Below, piece after piece: positions 35,970 through 48,469 of a stretch of 64,000 bases of DNA; the stretch's first letter is position 1; the number at the start of each line of letters is the position of its first letter. The DNA comes from Branchiostoma lanceolatum (taxonomy: Eukaryota > Chordata > Leptocardii > Amphioxiformes > Branchiostomatidae). A program made the translations under genes and the position numbers. The notes beneath the pieces were generated by a model, which was given only the letters and a program-made list of their open reading frames with translations, was not told where the DNA came from and searched no databases. The stretch is taken from assembly GCF_035083965.1 (NCBI RefSeq), contig NC_089723.1, positions 30,197,193-30,261,192 on the forward strand. Direction: 5' to 3'.

Positions 35970-38900
35970 ATGGCAACTCCGCAGGTCTCTCGCTTTGCTT
36001 GCTTGAAAATCGAAGATGACGAGGATGACAGTCGGGAGGAACAGACGCAGAGCTCGGCCCAAAACAACCGGCAGGCCGCCAAGAGCAAGAAAGGAAAGAA
36101 GAAAAAGAAGCAGGGCGACAGCGCAGTTACAAACGAAGTATGGATACTGCATGTGTATTACGTGACTAACGTCACATAATCGTACAGTACTATACGCATA
36201 TGATCTGGGTAATGTTGTAGACTGCCTTCTTTAAAAGTTGACTTCTCAAATTTGTACATGCGTCAAATACAGCTGTAAAAGTGAACGCATCTTCTGGCAT
36301 GCAAGTTACTTGTATCGGGGTTCGAAACCGCTATCCGCCCCCCTCCCCACGCACAACAAATTGGTTTATATATCTCAATAATGCATTTAATATCATTAAT
36401 ACCGATATTATACTTGAATATCGTTTGGATTGTCACAGTTTTATTATATGTCTCACTGAAGAAAAACACGAGATTGCAAAATTATTTTAATGGGGGGGCT
36501 TATAATATTTATTTGCCCCGCAATATTATGATATTATGATAGATAGATTATATCACAAATTATAACCAGGGAATCCCTAGAAATTTCATGGTGTCTTTTG
36601 TTGAAAAAAAATATACTAGTCTTCTGTTTGTTTATTTATCCGTGTTTTTTTTTAAATTCTTAATCATAGCCCATGGCCAGGCAAAGTGGTATTGATTTCA
36701 TGTATTTTAGCATAACAATGATTGTGCTATATTATATCTACTATAATCTACATATTGCAATTGATGCTCTTTGTCCCTGGTAACATTCTAATCTCCAAAC
36801 AGATGTAGTATTGTTTTGGCTCATTTATATGTCTTTCGTGTGACATGGTCATTTTCCTTGTCACATATTAATAATGACATATCCAGATTGAGGCAACTTG
36901 AAACTTAAAGTTTGCAAGAAACATGCACACGTACGGTAATGAAAAGAAATCATAAGGTAACTTTAGTCTTAAAAACACAAGACACATACAGTACAATTGT
37001 GGGAAAAATCATTACGCAATTTGAGTCTTAAATATTCAAAACACACCTGTAAGAGTGTGAAAAAAATTATAAACAAAGAAAATGTTAGACCAGGAAGACC
37101 ATAAAATAAGCCAAAACAAAAAATCTGCTCGGACATTACCTTGATAATCAGTCAGACTACTAGTAGTACTGTACAATTGTTTAATATAGAACTTGCTAAA
37201 AATCAAAGTATGTGGGTTTGAGGATTTGTAGATTTTGATAATTTAAGTTTTCTGTTGAGAAATGCTGAAAATGCTGAAAAGAGAAAAAGAAGAGAGCAAC
37301 TCAGAAAGAAAGAAAAGAAGGAAAAAAGCAATCTGACCTGACCTGTATCTACTTCACTTTATTTGGAATCAGGCTTCGGTATATAAAGAGTGCCCAATAT
37401 GCATGGAGTTCCTGGATCGGGACGGGCGCCGATTCTTCCCCTGCCCCTGTCGATACCAAGTTTGTGGATTTTGCTGGCACAGAATTCTGAGTGAGGGTGA
37501 TAGCAGGTGTCCGTCCTGCCGTAGTGTGTATGCTCGTTCCCCCAGCAAAAAAGACCCTCAGGTATGGCTGGGTAAGATGAGTACTGGTAATGTCGCACAA
37601 AATAATACAAACTTCTGAATCTTGGCTGTCTTCTGAATTCTTGTGTGTCAAAGTCAAACTAAAAACTGTTGGGCTTGAAATAGACCTTTTCGTGGGTCCT
37701 ATTGCATGCTGGGAGATGTAAGGCACTATGGGAGATGCAGAGACACTGGACCCAGTATGCATGCACGTGCACCGCTTTCGTATTGTCATGGTAATGATAT
37801 TTTCCCCGTGTTACCCATAGTGCACTGTGTCTCCCAGCATGCACTAGGACTCTGTGTATGGCTAAGAAAGGTTTTCCTGAATTCTATTGTTGTGAATACT
37901 ACACTAGAAAGAAAGCGTTTCCACAAATATTGTTTTCTTTGATAAATTTTGTGTGTAAGACAATTATTTAGGTGAAAAGTTATCAACTTGATAATCACTA
38001 ATACTATATAGATGTGATAACAGATGATATGTGGTACTTTGTATGGTTACTAACATTAATGTATCATAATAATCCAAACTGTGAATTTTGAGTCTCAAAC
38101 CCAAACTATTTTCATAAATTTCCATTCTAGATAATGTTACCAAATTATTTTCCATTTTGTATGTCACATAACACTGTTCCTACCAGTTTTTTAGTCATCC
38201 AGCCATACCTGTGGTTTCCTATGTGTGTACAAATTGTACGTCATGTATTAACCTTTCTTGTTCACTTCCAATTGCCAAAAAAGGGTTATATTTTCGAATT
38301 CATTCCCTTTACATTATAATTACTAATTTTCAGCTTCGCAACTTGGCCTTTGGACTAAAGACTGGAGCCAAGCCCAAGCCAGCACCTGCAGCAGCTGCAG
38401 CTACAGCTACAGCACCTGTACAGGTGCCGCCACCAATGGGAAGTGGAGACACAACAAACCGCAGTCCAAATGTAACGGTCTTACCCATTGGTGGTGGCGG
38501 TGGTGCCCATGTGTCAAGCACTAATACTAGGAATGGAGTGACCCACCAATGGGAGGAGTGGAAACAAAAGGATGCGCAGGTAGGTATTCCTTGTTTGAAA
38601 ACATGTGATTTTTAACATGGATGTTTTGATTGGTGGTAGCTAGAGATGCTGTTCCCATCCTGCATAATTTATGTATATATGGTGCTTGTACTCTCACAAT
38701 GGTTCAGGGTGAATATGGAGGACAAGGTTTTGACAAAAGAAGTAACCAAAGCACTGATATGTACAATGTATGTGATTATTACATGTACTGTACTTTTTGC
38801 CATACAATGTAGTTGGATTTAGGAACTTTAAAAGAAAACTTAGAACGTTGGTGCTCCTGGAATTCGTTTACTGGTAGATGGAGCTCTATATTGTTTACTA

Positions 38901-41900
38901 AATCCTCATCACTTTTGATAGATACATTGTACATACATTTATAAACCATGGAGCCATCCTAGATCCTGTATCAATCATTGTAAATTTGTAGTGAAATGTA
39001 CATGTTGTGGACATTATCAAATACTAATTACATATTCTTAGACTTAAGTTTATCAAATACCTGTGCTTTCGAATTCTTTTGTAGGCTATATGTAACTTTT
39101 GATTGTAGTTCACAGACCATACATTTGAAGATGACTTGCAGAAAGCCATCATGATGAGCAAGCTGGACTATGAACAACAAAGATTGGTGAGTGCTTTAGA
39201 AAGTTTTTGGCGATGCCTCAGGGGCAGTGACAATTTCCCAATTACAAAGTTTCTGCAATTTTGTTTTGAGCTACCATAGTGTATAGTGTGCTTGTTATCC
39301 GAAGAATTATACTTCCTCTATACCTGTGTGTCATTGTATTAATTTCAGTATGCTAAAAACGTGCATTTATTATACTTCATTACACAGCAGTAATATACTC
39401 TCATCTCCCAAATAAACATACCCCCCGGAATAAACATACCCCCCGGACAAATTTTCAAAATCTAATAAACGTACCCCCTGGAATAAACATACCCCCCGGA
39501 AAATTAACCAAATTTACAGATAAACTCACGGTGTCCGAGGGAAAGAAGATGATAAGGTAGCTGTAGGCTCTCTTTATTCATTTATGCCTGTCTGAGGACC
39601 ATACCAGTAAAGTGTATAAATATTGAACAGAATAACTGCACACATCTTGTTCATCTTCTTGCTTGCCACTTAAGAAAAAAATATAGTAGTGATGTTGAAA
39701 AATTGGGCATAGGATCTCCGCTATGAACCCTAACCGGGGGCCAACGGTGCTTTCAAATTCAACAAGTGAAAATATACATGATACATGCATTTTCTACTTG
39801 GAACTTGAAGCAAGTGATCAAGGAAAATTGTTGTATATACTGACATAAAATCAAAACACGACAAGTAGTCGCCAAACTGCACAGTTCACTTGGATGGGCA
39901 ACACTTTCAAAGTCTACTCTTTGTTTTTAAACAAATGTATCAACATTTAGAACATGAACAGAAGATTTCAATATCCTGAATATATGGTCATCACAGGTAA
40001 GTTATTACTTACATGTAAAAGCCATAGAGAAAAGGAAGAACTATGACATGTATATGATGTAACTTTTTATCTTTCCCTACTTTCCTTTTATCTTAATAAT
40101 ATGCATTGCATATAGAAATATATATTTGTAAACTTTACGATTTTTAAACATTACATGACACAAATTATTGTGTTGTGTCAAGGACATTATCATATTATAT
40201 CAAGGACAATATTATTTAATGTTCTGGTTTTTGTTGTTGCAATCCAAATGATTTAAAATCCACAAATCACAATTGTATGTAGCAAAAAAACATTAATTTT
40301 GAGAAACTAAATTGTCAACAAATTTGTGAGAAACCTCAGGCCTTTTCCAATGTTGCCACAAAGCACAAGGTTCTCATGTTACACATGAAAAGTTGAGCTA
40401 GACACAGCGGCGCCGCAGACAGAAAGGGGCGGGGCTAACAGAAAGTTTCACCCATATTCCTAGAATTTAGAAAGCTCTGGTATTCTTTCTGTAGAGGGGT
40501 GATCTTTTCTAAAGCATTTTTAACTGATAATAACGGTGACTAGATTGCAATTCAATTTTATATATTGACTTTGATATTAAAATTCTCTTTGTAAAAATGC
40601 AAAACACATTTCTGACCAAGGGAAAGGAGTTTTATTTGTACATAAAAAAGAGTTATTTCCCCTTCTTCGAAGTGAGCTCTTCCATGACAAAGCGTTCCCA
40701 CGGCCAGAGTCACTGACGTCCATTGCGTTACTCACTTTACTAATACTGTGGCGATTCTCCAAGCGCTAAATTTCCATGTTTGTGGTAGGATTGAAATGTT
40801 TTGATATATATTGAAAGTAATTACACAGTTTTTTGATGCTAAGACACTGTTTTTTTGTGGTGTTGTTTTTATATTTTCATTTTGGGAAGGACTGTATCTC
40901 ACGTGAGTAGAGAAATTTACATGCGTTAAACGTACTTGAAACACTGCGCCGCTGGCATGTGTATTTTTGTATTTTCACGTGTACGATGTAAACAGAGACT
41001 GTCCAAGTTGTTTATACAAAAAGAATTGCATTTCAAAACGTCAGTGTGGCGTACGCGTCTTATTTTCTCCCAATAACAACGTTGACTTTGTAGTGTCATA
41101 GAGATCGACCGATACGTTACGAGTTACGCCGGGATTTCACAAAGGGCGGGTCATAGCGGCAGGGAAATCAACGCCGCTTGGCCGAAAAAGAGCGAATTAT
41201 GAGCAAAAATGCCGGGGAAATATGGGCAGGAAAACCCAAACTTTCAATTTCAATGGGATCCCTGGTTAGCAAAACTCTGATTTTCAAAAAAATAATAAAC
41301 GTACTGTCCAAAATAAGAACGTACTGGGTGGATTTTGAGGCTGAAAAAAATAAACGCACCGGTACGTTTATTTGGGAGATGAGAGTAACCTCGACTGATA
41401 CTCATGTTCAAATGGTGATTTTTGGATTCCAATGTTCTAAAACTTAGTAAAAGTCTGATTTCTTCCACAGTTTTATGACAACCCAGCTTTAAAGGCAGCT
41501 CTAGAAGAGGACAAAGGTTCAAACCGGAAAGAGAGAAGGAAACATCTACAAGGGAAGGACAAGCCCCTCACTATGTCCTTAGATCAATTCCAGGCCGTGG
41601 CAGGTAACTTGAATTTTTTCGGATAACTCGTAAACAAGTTGGGTATGTTCAGTAAGGTAAAATGTAAAGGCCATACTTCTAGTAGTTGGTTGTCATGATC
41701 CACTGTGTCTAGGGCATGATATCGGAAGGCAAAGCCCATCCCTCTCTTTCCACCGCCCTTTACAGTTACTTTGTAGTAACCTCTCCAACAGAAGTCAGGT
41801 GCTCATTTTTACACCTGGCTGGAGTGAGGAAAGTCATGTCAAGTTCCTTTCCTAAGCGCACAACATCGGTGGCATGTCAGTTGATTTTTAAACCCAGGAC

Positions 41901-44900
41901 CTCTGGGTTTTTAGCCAAACACCCTATCTGTTACGCCAACACAACATTTTATATCAAATACAAGCTGCATAAAACCAGAGGGACTGATCATAGGTTTGAT
42001 CCACTAACACAAGGAAGAAACCCTATACTACTTTCCTCCACAAGTATGGTGGGTTCATGTACATATACATGTACATGTATATACATAACACATGTACATC
42101 TCTAATGTTACACATACTTCTTTCCAACTGCAGATACAGAAGAAGACTTGAAAACACTATTACCACAGGTAGACGTTTTTCCTTGCCATGCAAAATTTCT
42201 GGCAGCATATTGCCATCAACGTAAAAATGTGGAAGAACAAACAAAAAAATCAGACCATGAATATGATGATGATGATAAAGATGAACCTTCAACTTTTTGT
42301 ATGTCATCTGACATGTATTTCCATACAATTTTGCAATGGCTGAATGATGCTATATACTGTTAGAAGTTACATATTAACCATTTTCACTATATGGGTAACC
42401 AACAAAGATTTTGTGCAATTCAATAAATTTTATTAGATAGGGTTGTCACAATATCTTCTGCACAAGACCCAACAGTATACTTTTAAAGCTCTATCACTTA
42501 ACATTATTACAATTCCCCGTAGTACAAGTCACTGCCTGGATAACATTTAAGTTCTTTGTACACGACCAAGTGTTTTTACCTAGCCGACATTTCGGTGACC
42601 GTCTGTCACCTTCCTCAGGGAATTATTGACTGGTGCAACCTACACATTCTTCACACTGCAGCAGCGACACCTATAGCTGGCTGCAGGGCAAAAGAGAACC
42701 ATCCAGTAGTGCCCTGAGGAAGGTGACAGACAGTCACCAAAACATTGGCTCGGGGAAAACACTTGCTTGTGTACAAAGAACTTTGTCTCCAATAGATGAA
42801 TTTGAACCACACTGACTAATTTCGTCATAGGTGGATTTTGCTCACAAACTGTCATCGCGCACGTCCCTTGAGAATAGAACGCATTCTAATGACATTCCCC
42901 GAACCCCAGCCAGTGTCGCAAAGGCCGAGGTCTTGCGGATAATTACCCGGCACCCGCACAAATGCTGTCAAATGTTTCCAGATGCTATACGATGTCATTG
43001 GCTATTCCTCTTCCTCACTTGTGAAAAATACTGAGAAAAATTGCTTATTTTTGTACTTATCTGCCGTAAATCAGTCAGATGGTAATAGAAAACCTGCTTC
43101 TTCCGGATTCAGGTAATGTCGTTTCGATGGGTTCTATTATTTACAGTCATGCGCAATGACATAGGTTTGTAACCAGTTTGTGTGGTTCAAATTTGTCTAT
43201 TGAAACAAATTTTTTTCCTTCATCATATTTCACAGGCTGTTGTCCAGAGGACAGAACCTGAACTCAAGGAGCATAAAAGCAAGAAAAAGAAATCGCCAGC
43301 AGCCGAAGAAGATGGATCAAAGTTCTTTGATAAAGTAGAGCAAGATGCCAAGAAACTGCTCAACATAGAGAGAAGAAAGGAGGAATTTAGAACGGCTTCA
43401 AAAGCTAATGATGTAAGATAGATCACTGACCTTAAGCTTGTTATGCCCATGAAAAAATGGAGGTATTGTTTTTGGTGTGTCCGTCTGTGTGTGTGTGTTC
43501 GTGTTTTCGGATATTTCTGGTGACCGAAATTAATAACCTCTATAAATGCATTGTTATGATATTTGTTATGTGGGTAGGTGTTGGAAAGACGAAAGGTCAT
43601 TTTGTGTCCCTTGGTGTGTTACCATAGTACTGCAGGATAGCTTCCAGTTTTTGTATCTCGTGTTCTGGATAAGCTATGGTCATGTTTTTTGGGTGGTAGA
43701 TAGCTCTTGTTTAGAAGAGCAAATTGCAAATTACGGAGTTTTGAACACATTAATCCTTGGCATGTATCAGTATGAAGTGCCTTTTGGAATCAGAAGGAAG
43801 TGATATGATGTTGCACCCCCTTGTTGTATTTTCAGAACTGCAGGTGTTTTTTTGTTAGTTTGTTAACAGTATACTAGTAACTGAAGAAATATGGTATGAG
43901 CACAAGTAGATTTCCCGCCTTTTTAATATAGGGTTAATGACCCGCCCTGAGGTCTATATGGTGTGATAAAGCATGGTCGTTCCTATAACCACCGAATATA
44001 GTGCCGAAAAGTGGAGCCTTCTGATTGGTCAACAATATCTACCTATATGATAATGTGTGATATTATACTGAACTGTTTTGATGTGTCACACTCCCAGATA
44101 TTTGTCACACAACTTTGCAAGAAACAGGTACTTAAATGTAATTAGAAAACAAGTCATAAGTCTGAAGTCCCCTCAAATATGTTGATGTTTTTTATGTCTT
44201 CATTTTGTACCATCTTCAGCATGTTAAAGGAGGAGCTGGCATTAGAGTTGCTGAGATGCAGGCGGAGCTAGAAGCAAAAGATTTGGAGATGGCAGAACTC
44301 CAAGAGGAAATGACGAAATTAAAGGTATGGCCCCCTGATTTTCTCTATTGTGTTTGTCAGCAATTTATTTACTAGAAATGCAGAAATGTTTGCGGGGATT
44401 TACTTTCGCGGTAAGGAGAAAATGCAGTGTTGGTGGTGGTTTTGTGTTTGGGTTTGAGTTTGAGACAAAAGTAGCGCTACAGTCACACAGTGGAACGGCT
44501 TTATGCGGTGGTGTTAAGTTAGCGAAAACCCCGAACGTAAAACCACCGCAAACCAAAATCTCCCCATTGTTGTATTGTTTATGTGGATCAGCAGGGTTTC
44601 ACTTTGTGATAATTTATTCTACCCTGTTATTTTTCAGAGTGACCACTCCCAGGTCAAGAAAAGGAATAAGCAGCTGCTGGTCATTCTGGCTCAGGGTGAA
44701 AGTAAGTACTGTACTGTAAATTCAATTAGGTTTGCAGCACTTGAATTTTGTGGCACTGTGTATGAATTTCGTGGCACTGTGTAAATTAAGAGTTTGTAGT
44801 ATCTTTGAGTTTGCATCTAACAACTGTAGTAAGACAATAGAAAAGAGAGCGTATATGTTCATGGTGTGATGAATTGGCAGCGAGAAGTTACTGAGAAAAT

Positions 44901-46229
44901 GTCAAAATCTACAGTATTGTGATTAACTCAAACGTATTCCTCATATTTGCTTTGGTGCACAACTATGTTAGTTTTTATAAGGACAGATTTAGTAAGTAGG
45001 TGATACATCATAGTACATATATTCCCATTGGCTGTTTTATAATTGCCTCCGTCCATTGCTGCCGCCATCTTGGCATTCTGACACCTTTTGGTCACCATTC
45101 TGTTTCCGGTCTTGATAATGATACATGTATTGGTCAAACATGTACAGTTCCAAGGCTACAGTACCATCATGGATTAATAGTCGGCGCTTTAGTGCTGCCC
45201 ATTTGCAAAGTTTTAATAAAAACACAGTTTCCTGACTTAAATGTTACTCTGATCCGTTGAAAGCTCCTACAAATATGTCACCTACATGTAATTACAATTT
45301 TTCTCCAACATAAATTTAACTAAACTGCAAACCTAGGCCTGTCTGTATTTGCCAGCAAGGACTTATTTCTAGTTACTGTTAGAGATAATAAAATGGTTGG
45401 TTGCGTACTAAATATCTTTATGTAGACCTACATGTAACCATTGATCAAGACTGTGACATTGCACATTAAATCTCCTGTTGTTTACAGTGAAAGACAAGGC
45501 GGAGGTGCTACAGCAGGTGGATGACTTGAGTCAGATCAGGGATGAGCTAACACAGGAGGTGGGTATTTCCTAATAGACCCCTACAGTGGGTGCATCATGC
45601 TGTACATCCAACTATTTGCAGAGACTTAATTTCGCATTTAGATGGGGAAGGATCTTTTAGTCCTGTTTTAAGTTTGGGGTTGAAACGATTCTGTAGTTCA
45701 GTAGTAATACATTGGAAATGCATGATTGCGCTGATATGACACGTCAAAGTCACTGTGAAAACTTCTGTGAATATTTAAAGATTGAAAGTAAGTCACTCCT
45801 TTGCCCCACTGGACAACCAACATTATTCTTAGAACATTCCTTGCATCCCATGGGGGAGGGGGGTGCATCATCTTTTTTGTGGCAAGAACAGGATGCCAGG
45901 AGAAGAAGCTAGTATATACATAAGCATATAAATCAATGGAGGTTCTTACTGTGTTTTAAGTGGGTGGTTGAAAGAATTCTAAGGACAGTTCCGGTAGTAT
46001 TACAATGGAAACATATATCTGTGGTGGCATGATACTACAGAATTGAAATGAAACAAAAAAATTGATAGCTTTTTTTGCATACAAAGGCTTATTCTTTTAA
46101 ATCAATCTTGTCTCCTTCTCCTCAACTGCCACCTAGGTTGCGGAACTCCACGCAGCGCTAGAACAGGAGCGGTCAAAGGTCAGCTCGCTCAAAGCCGAAC
46201 TTCTCAAATATCAAAAGCACGGAAAGTGA
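35970..46229 (+). CDS. GKAP1: G kinase-anchoring protein 1 (GKAP1/GKAP42) orthologue
   Basis: Core exons: 35970-36137, 38334-38579, 39109-39186, 41471-41603, 42134-42168, 43236-43412, 44220-44324, 44638-44701, 45488-45558 and 46137-46229. All are GT-AG and in phase, giving 389 residues (human 366). Matches to the family: SRFACLKIEDDEDD, lysine-rich KSKKGKKKKKQ, TNELRNLAF, HQWEEWKQKDAQ, FEDDLQKAIMMSKLDYEQQ, GKDKPLTMSLDQF, then a C-terminal coiled coil with GEMKDKAEVLQQVD and LHAALEQERSKV. In mammals GKAP1 is a Golgi-associated coiled-coil protein that binds cGMP-dependent protein kinase I and is linked to insulin signalling (IRS1). An extra in-phase RING exon lies at 37373-37561 in the intron after exon 1 and would add 63 residues. 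It is convergent with the RING-CH gene downstream. Confidence 0.93.
37373..37561 (+). CDS. CNOT4-type C4C4 RING exon in GKAP1 intron 1
   Basis: 189 bp, 63 codons, bounded by a good acceptor (TTTATTTGGAATCAG) and donor (CAG then GTATGG), phase 0 at both ends. The translation contains ECPICMEFLD, FFPCPCRYQVCGFCWHRI and SRCPSCRSVY. Eight cysteines are spaced C2C-13-C1C-4-C2C-11-C2C, the same spacing as the RING of CNOT4 (Not4), the ubiquitin ligase of the CCR4-NOT complex. CNOT4's RRM does not follow. The GKAP1 exons either side also meet in phase 0 (ending TNE, starting LRNLAF). Inclusion would therefore keep GKAP1 in frame and place the RING after the lysine-rich region. It could instead be an exon of a nested gene or a relic duplicate, but it has no stop or frameshift. 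Confidence 0.8.
37690..37855. mobile_element. Small inverted-repeat element beside the RING exon
   Basis: CCTATTGCATGCTGGGAGAT near 37698 and GGCACTATGGGA are mirrored by CCCATAGTGCACTGTGTC and TCCCAGCATGCACTAGGA near 37850. The arms are about 40 bp and the total about 160 bp. The end word CCCAGCATGC resembles part of the ZNF143/Staf site. Confidence 0.6.
39396..41387. mobile_element. 2-kb DNA element with TACTCTCATCTCCCAAATAA ends
   Basis: TACTCTCATCTCCCAAATAA at 39396 is mirrored by TTATTTGGGAGATGAGAGTA ending at 41387 in GKAP1 intron 3. The left end carries four AATAAACATACCCCCCGG-type units and the right end AATAAACGTAC units. No transposase was recognised. The 2-kb insert accounts for most of this intron. 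Confidence 0.7.
41740..41945 (-). mobile_element. tRNA-headed SINE (minus strand)
   Basis: On the minus strand TGGCGTAACAGATAGGGTG resembles an A box and GAGGTCCTGGGTTTAAA a B box of a tRNA-derived pol III promoter. The body follows: CAGGTGTAAAAATGAGCACC, TTCTGTTGGAGAGGT, GTGGAAAGAGAGGGATGG. The body also occurs at 55235-55480. Confidence 0.65.
42549..42784. mobile_element. Hairpin MITE with GAGGAAGGTGACAGA stem
   Basis: AGTTCTTTGTACACGACCAA, CCGACATTTCGGTGACCGT and CTGTCACCTTCCTCAGGG on the left are mirrored by CCCTGAGGAAGGTGACAG, CACCAAAACATTGGCTCGGG and TTGTGTACAAAGAACT on the right. The arms are about 75 bp. It sits in a GKAP1 intron, and a relative lies at 57595-57785. Confidence 0.8.
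43450..43880 (+). repeat. Family A repeat in GKAP1 intron
   Basis: GGAGGTATTGTTTTTGGTGT, a GTGTGT run, ATGATATTTGTTATGTGGGT, AGTACTGCAGGA, GGTGGTAGATAGCTC and AACTGCAGG appear in family A order. It is a partial, diverged copy. Confidence 0.55.
43925..44075 (+). repeat. Interspersed repeat (family C), copy 1
   Basis: ACCCGCC-GAGGT, TATATGGTGT, CCTTCTGATTGGTCAA and ATATGATAAT order is shared with 59040-59185. Confidence 0.55.
44380..44560. mobile_element. CGCGAACATAAA-type MITE, copy 2
   Basis: It starts AGAAATGTTTGCGGGGATTT, contains AAGTAGCGCTACAGTCACA (a near palindrome shared with 17580), and ends CGAACGTAAAACCACCGC. It is intronic in GKAP1. Confidence 0.6.
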
Positions 46230-47600
46230 AGAGAGTATCCAAGGACCGAGAAGAAATGTCAAACCCCTGTCTTCCAATGAACTGGTTATCGTAGATTAAC
46301 TGCTGCTTTCGATAATTCTGCCTTTTCTTGGCAGAAATGAAGTTCTGGATGTCATTTTCCATTTATAACTGTTACAATATGTGAACATGGCCTTGGTAAG
46401 AAATCCTCTTGTCACCACGTACAATTACATGAGATTTAGATGTGGCTTAAAGCATTGTGTACTTCAAAAGACTTGATACAGACATAAAATTTGCCTCTAT
46501 TTCCGATCTATCACTTCAGTGTACGCTGCATGATTTGTGTTTCCCTCTGTGTTTAGTTCAGTGCAGGTAGATCATGCACACATGGTATGCACACTGTTGA
46601 GATTTGCAGTTGTCGTAAATCATGGCCACAGACTGCATATATTTCATATTAGCCATTTGGCTCATTGTTTCACTCAGAAAAAAAAAATGCTCTGGTTGTA
46701 TGAGCATTTAAGTTGCAGATGCAAAGAGCTCAGTTGGACATTGCTGACATAGATCACTATGATCATGTTTTGTTTTCATGATTTTGTAGTGTCTGGTACA
46801 TTGTGTGCACCTACTTACTTCTGTTGTGTGCACCATCATCTAAGTATCACACATCTATATCGGTTTTCCCTATTTTTCCAATGCAATACCCAACCTGAAC
46901 TTCTAAAGCAATGCCATTCTTGTCTCCTGTACTATTGTTCTGTTAACATGAGTCATTTATTGTTCAAAGTTATGTTTACTTATGATACAGTCAGACATTT
47001 GAGACAAAAATATATGAAAACAATGTTACAGTAATACAAGATGGCAAGATCCTGTTGAAAAAATGTTCATCTTTACATGGTAAAACAATGAAAGAAATGT
47101 TCATCTTTTACATGGTAAAACAATGATAGATTTGAGTCCTCACATATACTTACAAGTTCAAACTGTGCAATGATACATGAAAGCAATAGTACCTTTTTTT
47201 TGTTTTTACATGAACTGCCATATACATCTCGTGAAGCTAATAACTGCATATTTGCTTGTGCTGCATATACATTTTGTAGACATTGAACAGATTTTAATAG
47301 ACCCCACAATGTACACAGTAATTGTTGAACTACATACTATAATGGTAGATGGGGCTTTGGAGCTTCGTTCTCTAAATAGTAATCCATTGTCCACTACACC
47401 TGTATGACCATGGGTAACTATTGAGTTCCCTGTCTAGTGAAAACAGGTGGAACGTTATTCAGTTTAAAGAGTTGATTAGCACTGTTATTTAGTCTGTTTA
47501 CCACCGATATTGTTTCTTGTTTACACTAACATTCTCTATGTGTTTTGTCTTATGTTGCAAGAGTTCCTGAGAGGAATAAATACGCTGAGCATATTTGTGT
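46230..47600 (+). other. Probable GKAP1 3' UTR
   Basis: AT-rich sequence after the GKAP1 stop without exons, ending at an AATAAA at 47575-47580 followed by a T-rich stretch. A 33-bp tandem duplication (ATGGTAAAACAATGA core) lies at 47066-47127. The UTR length is inferred. Confidence 0.4.
47575..47580 (+). promoter_or_regulatory. Candidate GKAP1 polyadenylation signal
   Basis: AATAAA with TTTTTTCTTAATT-type sequence about 35 nt downstream. Confidence 0.4.
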
Positions 47601-48469
47601 TGCAGAGGAATTTTTTCTTAATTATATAAAAATTTGTAAGCAAATACATTCATTTTCCTCAATCAACACCCCACCCCCCTTTCAAATGGACCGTTTCAAG
47701 TTTTTAGTTCCATAAGAGCGATCAGAGAACAGCGCGCCGAGGACATCCTCTGCCCCTTCTGACATCACTGCCCGAAGTCGGAACGACCCTTTCATCTCAC
47801 GACATCCGCGTTAATATAAGTTGGCCTAATCAGTAGGGCAGCCGTGTGGCTCCCATGCGGCCATGGACTCTAGACGCGACGTAATACTTCTAGAAAGACC
47901 CAGAAATACAAAAATAACGTAGTCTGTTCACGCACAAGATAACGAGGTTCCTGTTGATTATCGCATGTACCATCAAAGGTGGTGGCCTTGTCAGAAGGTA
48001 GGTACTATTACATTTTCAAACGACAGTAAGGGCGCCAATGCTTTTTCTTACACCACACAAGTACTGTAAGACAAAAAAAAATGCCTCGCAACTCTTTCAA
48101 TAAGCAGATTTCATGACTATTGATTTGACCACATGGCTACGATGACTTAAAAATTGTTTCGTAAGATATTCATTTTGTCGCGAAAGACGTACTGGAGACA
48201 TAAAAGCTGATGGAGTTAATTTGTACACAATTTTGTGCAATAGATCCGCTAAAGGTTCCATAATACGCGCGCACACATGCACACATATGTAGTACTACAC
48301 ACGAACACACACACACACACACATACTAGTACATACAATCACAGTTAAAAACAACTAAGAATTTTTGTAGCTTGGACCCATTTAGCGTATTTACCCTCAT
48401 GGTCTTTAAAAGACCTAAATGATCAGAGCACCGAACTGTTCATGATGTACCTTTAATCAAGAATGGACG
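47601..48469. other. Intergenic stretch between convergent genes
   Basis: No exon recognised. A short CA run lies at 48307-48322. An ATTAAA on the minus strand (plus 48452-48457) could serve the RING-CH gene. Confidence 0.4.

Noticed and set aside
36300-36330. Possible tRNA gene (GGTTCGAAACC B-box-like word)
   Set aside because: No A box, acceptor stem or cloverleaf can be formed around it.
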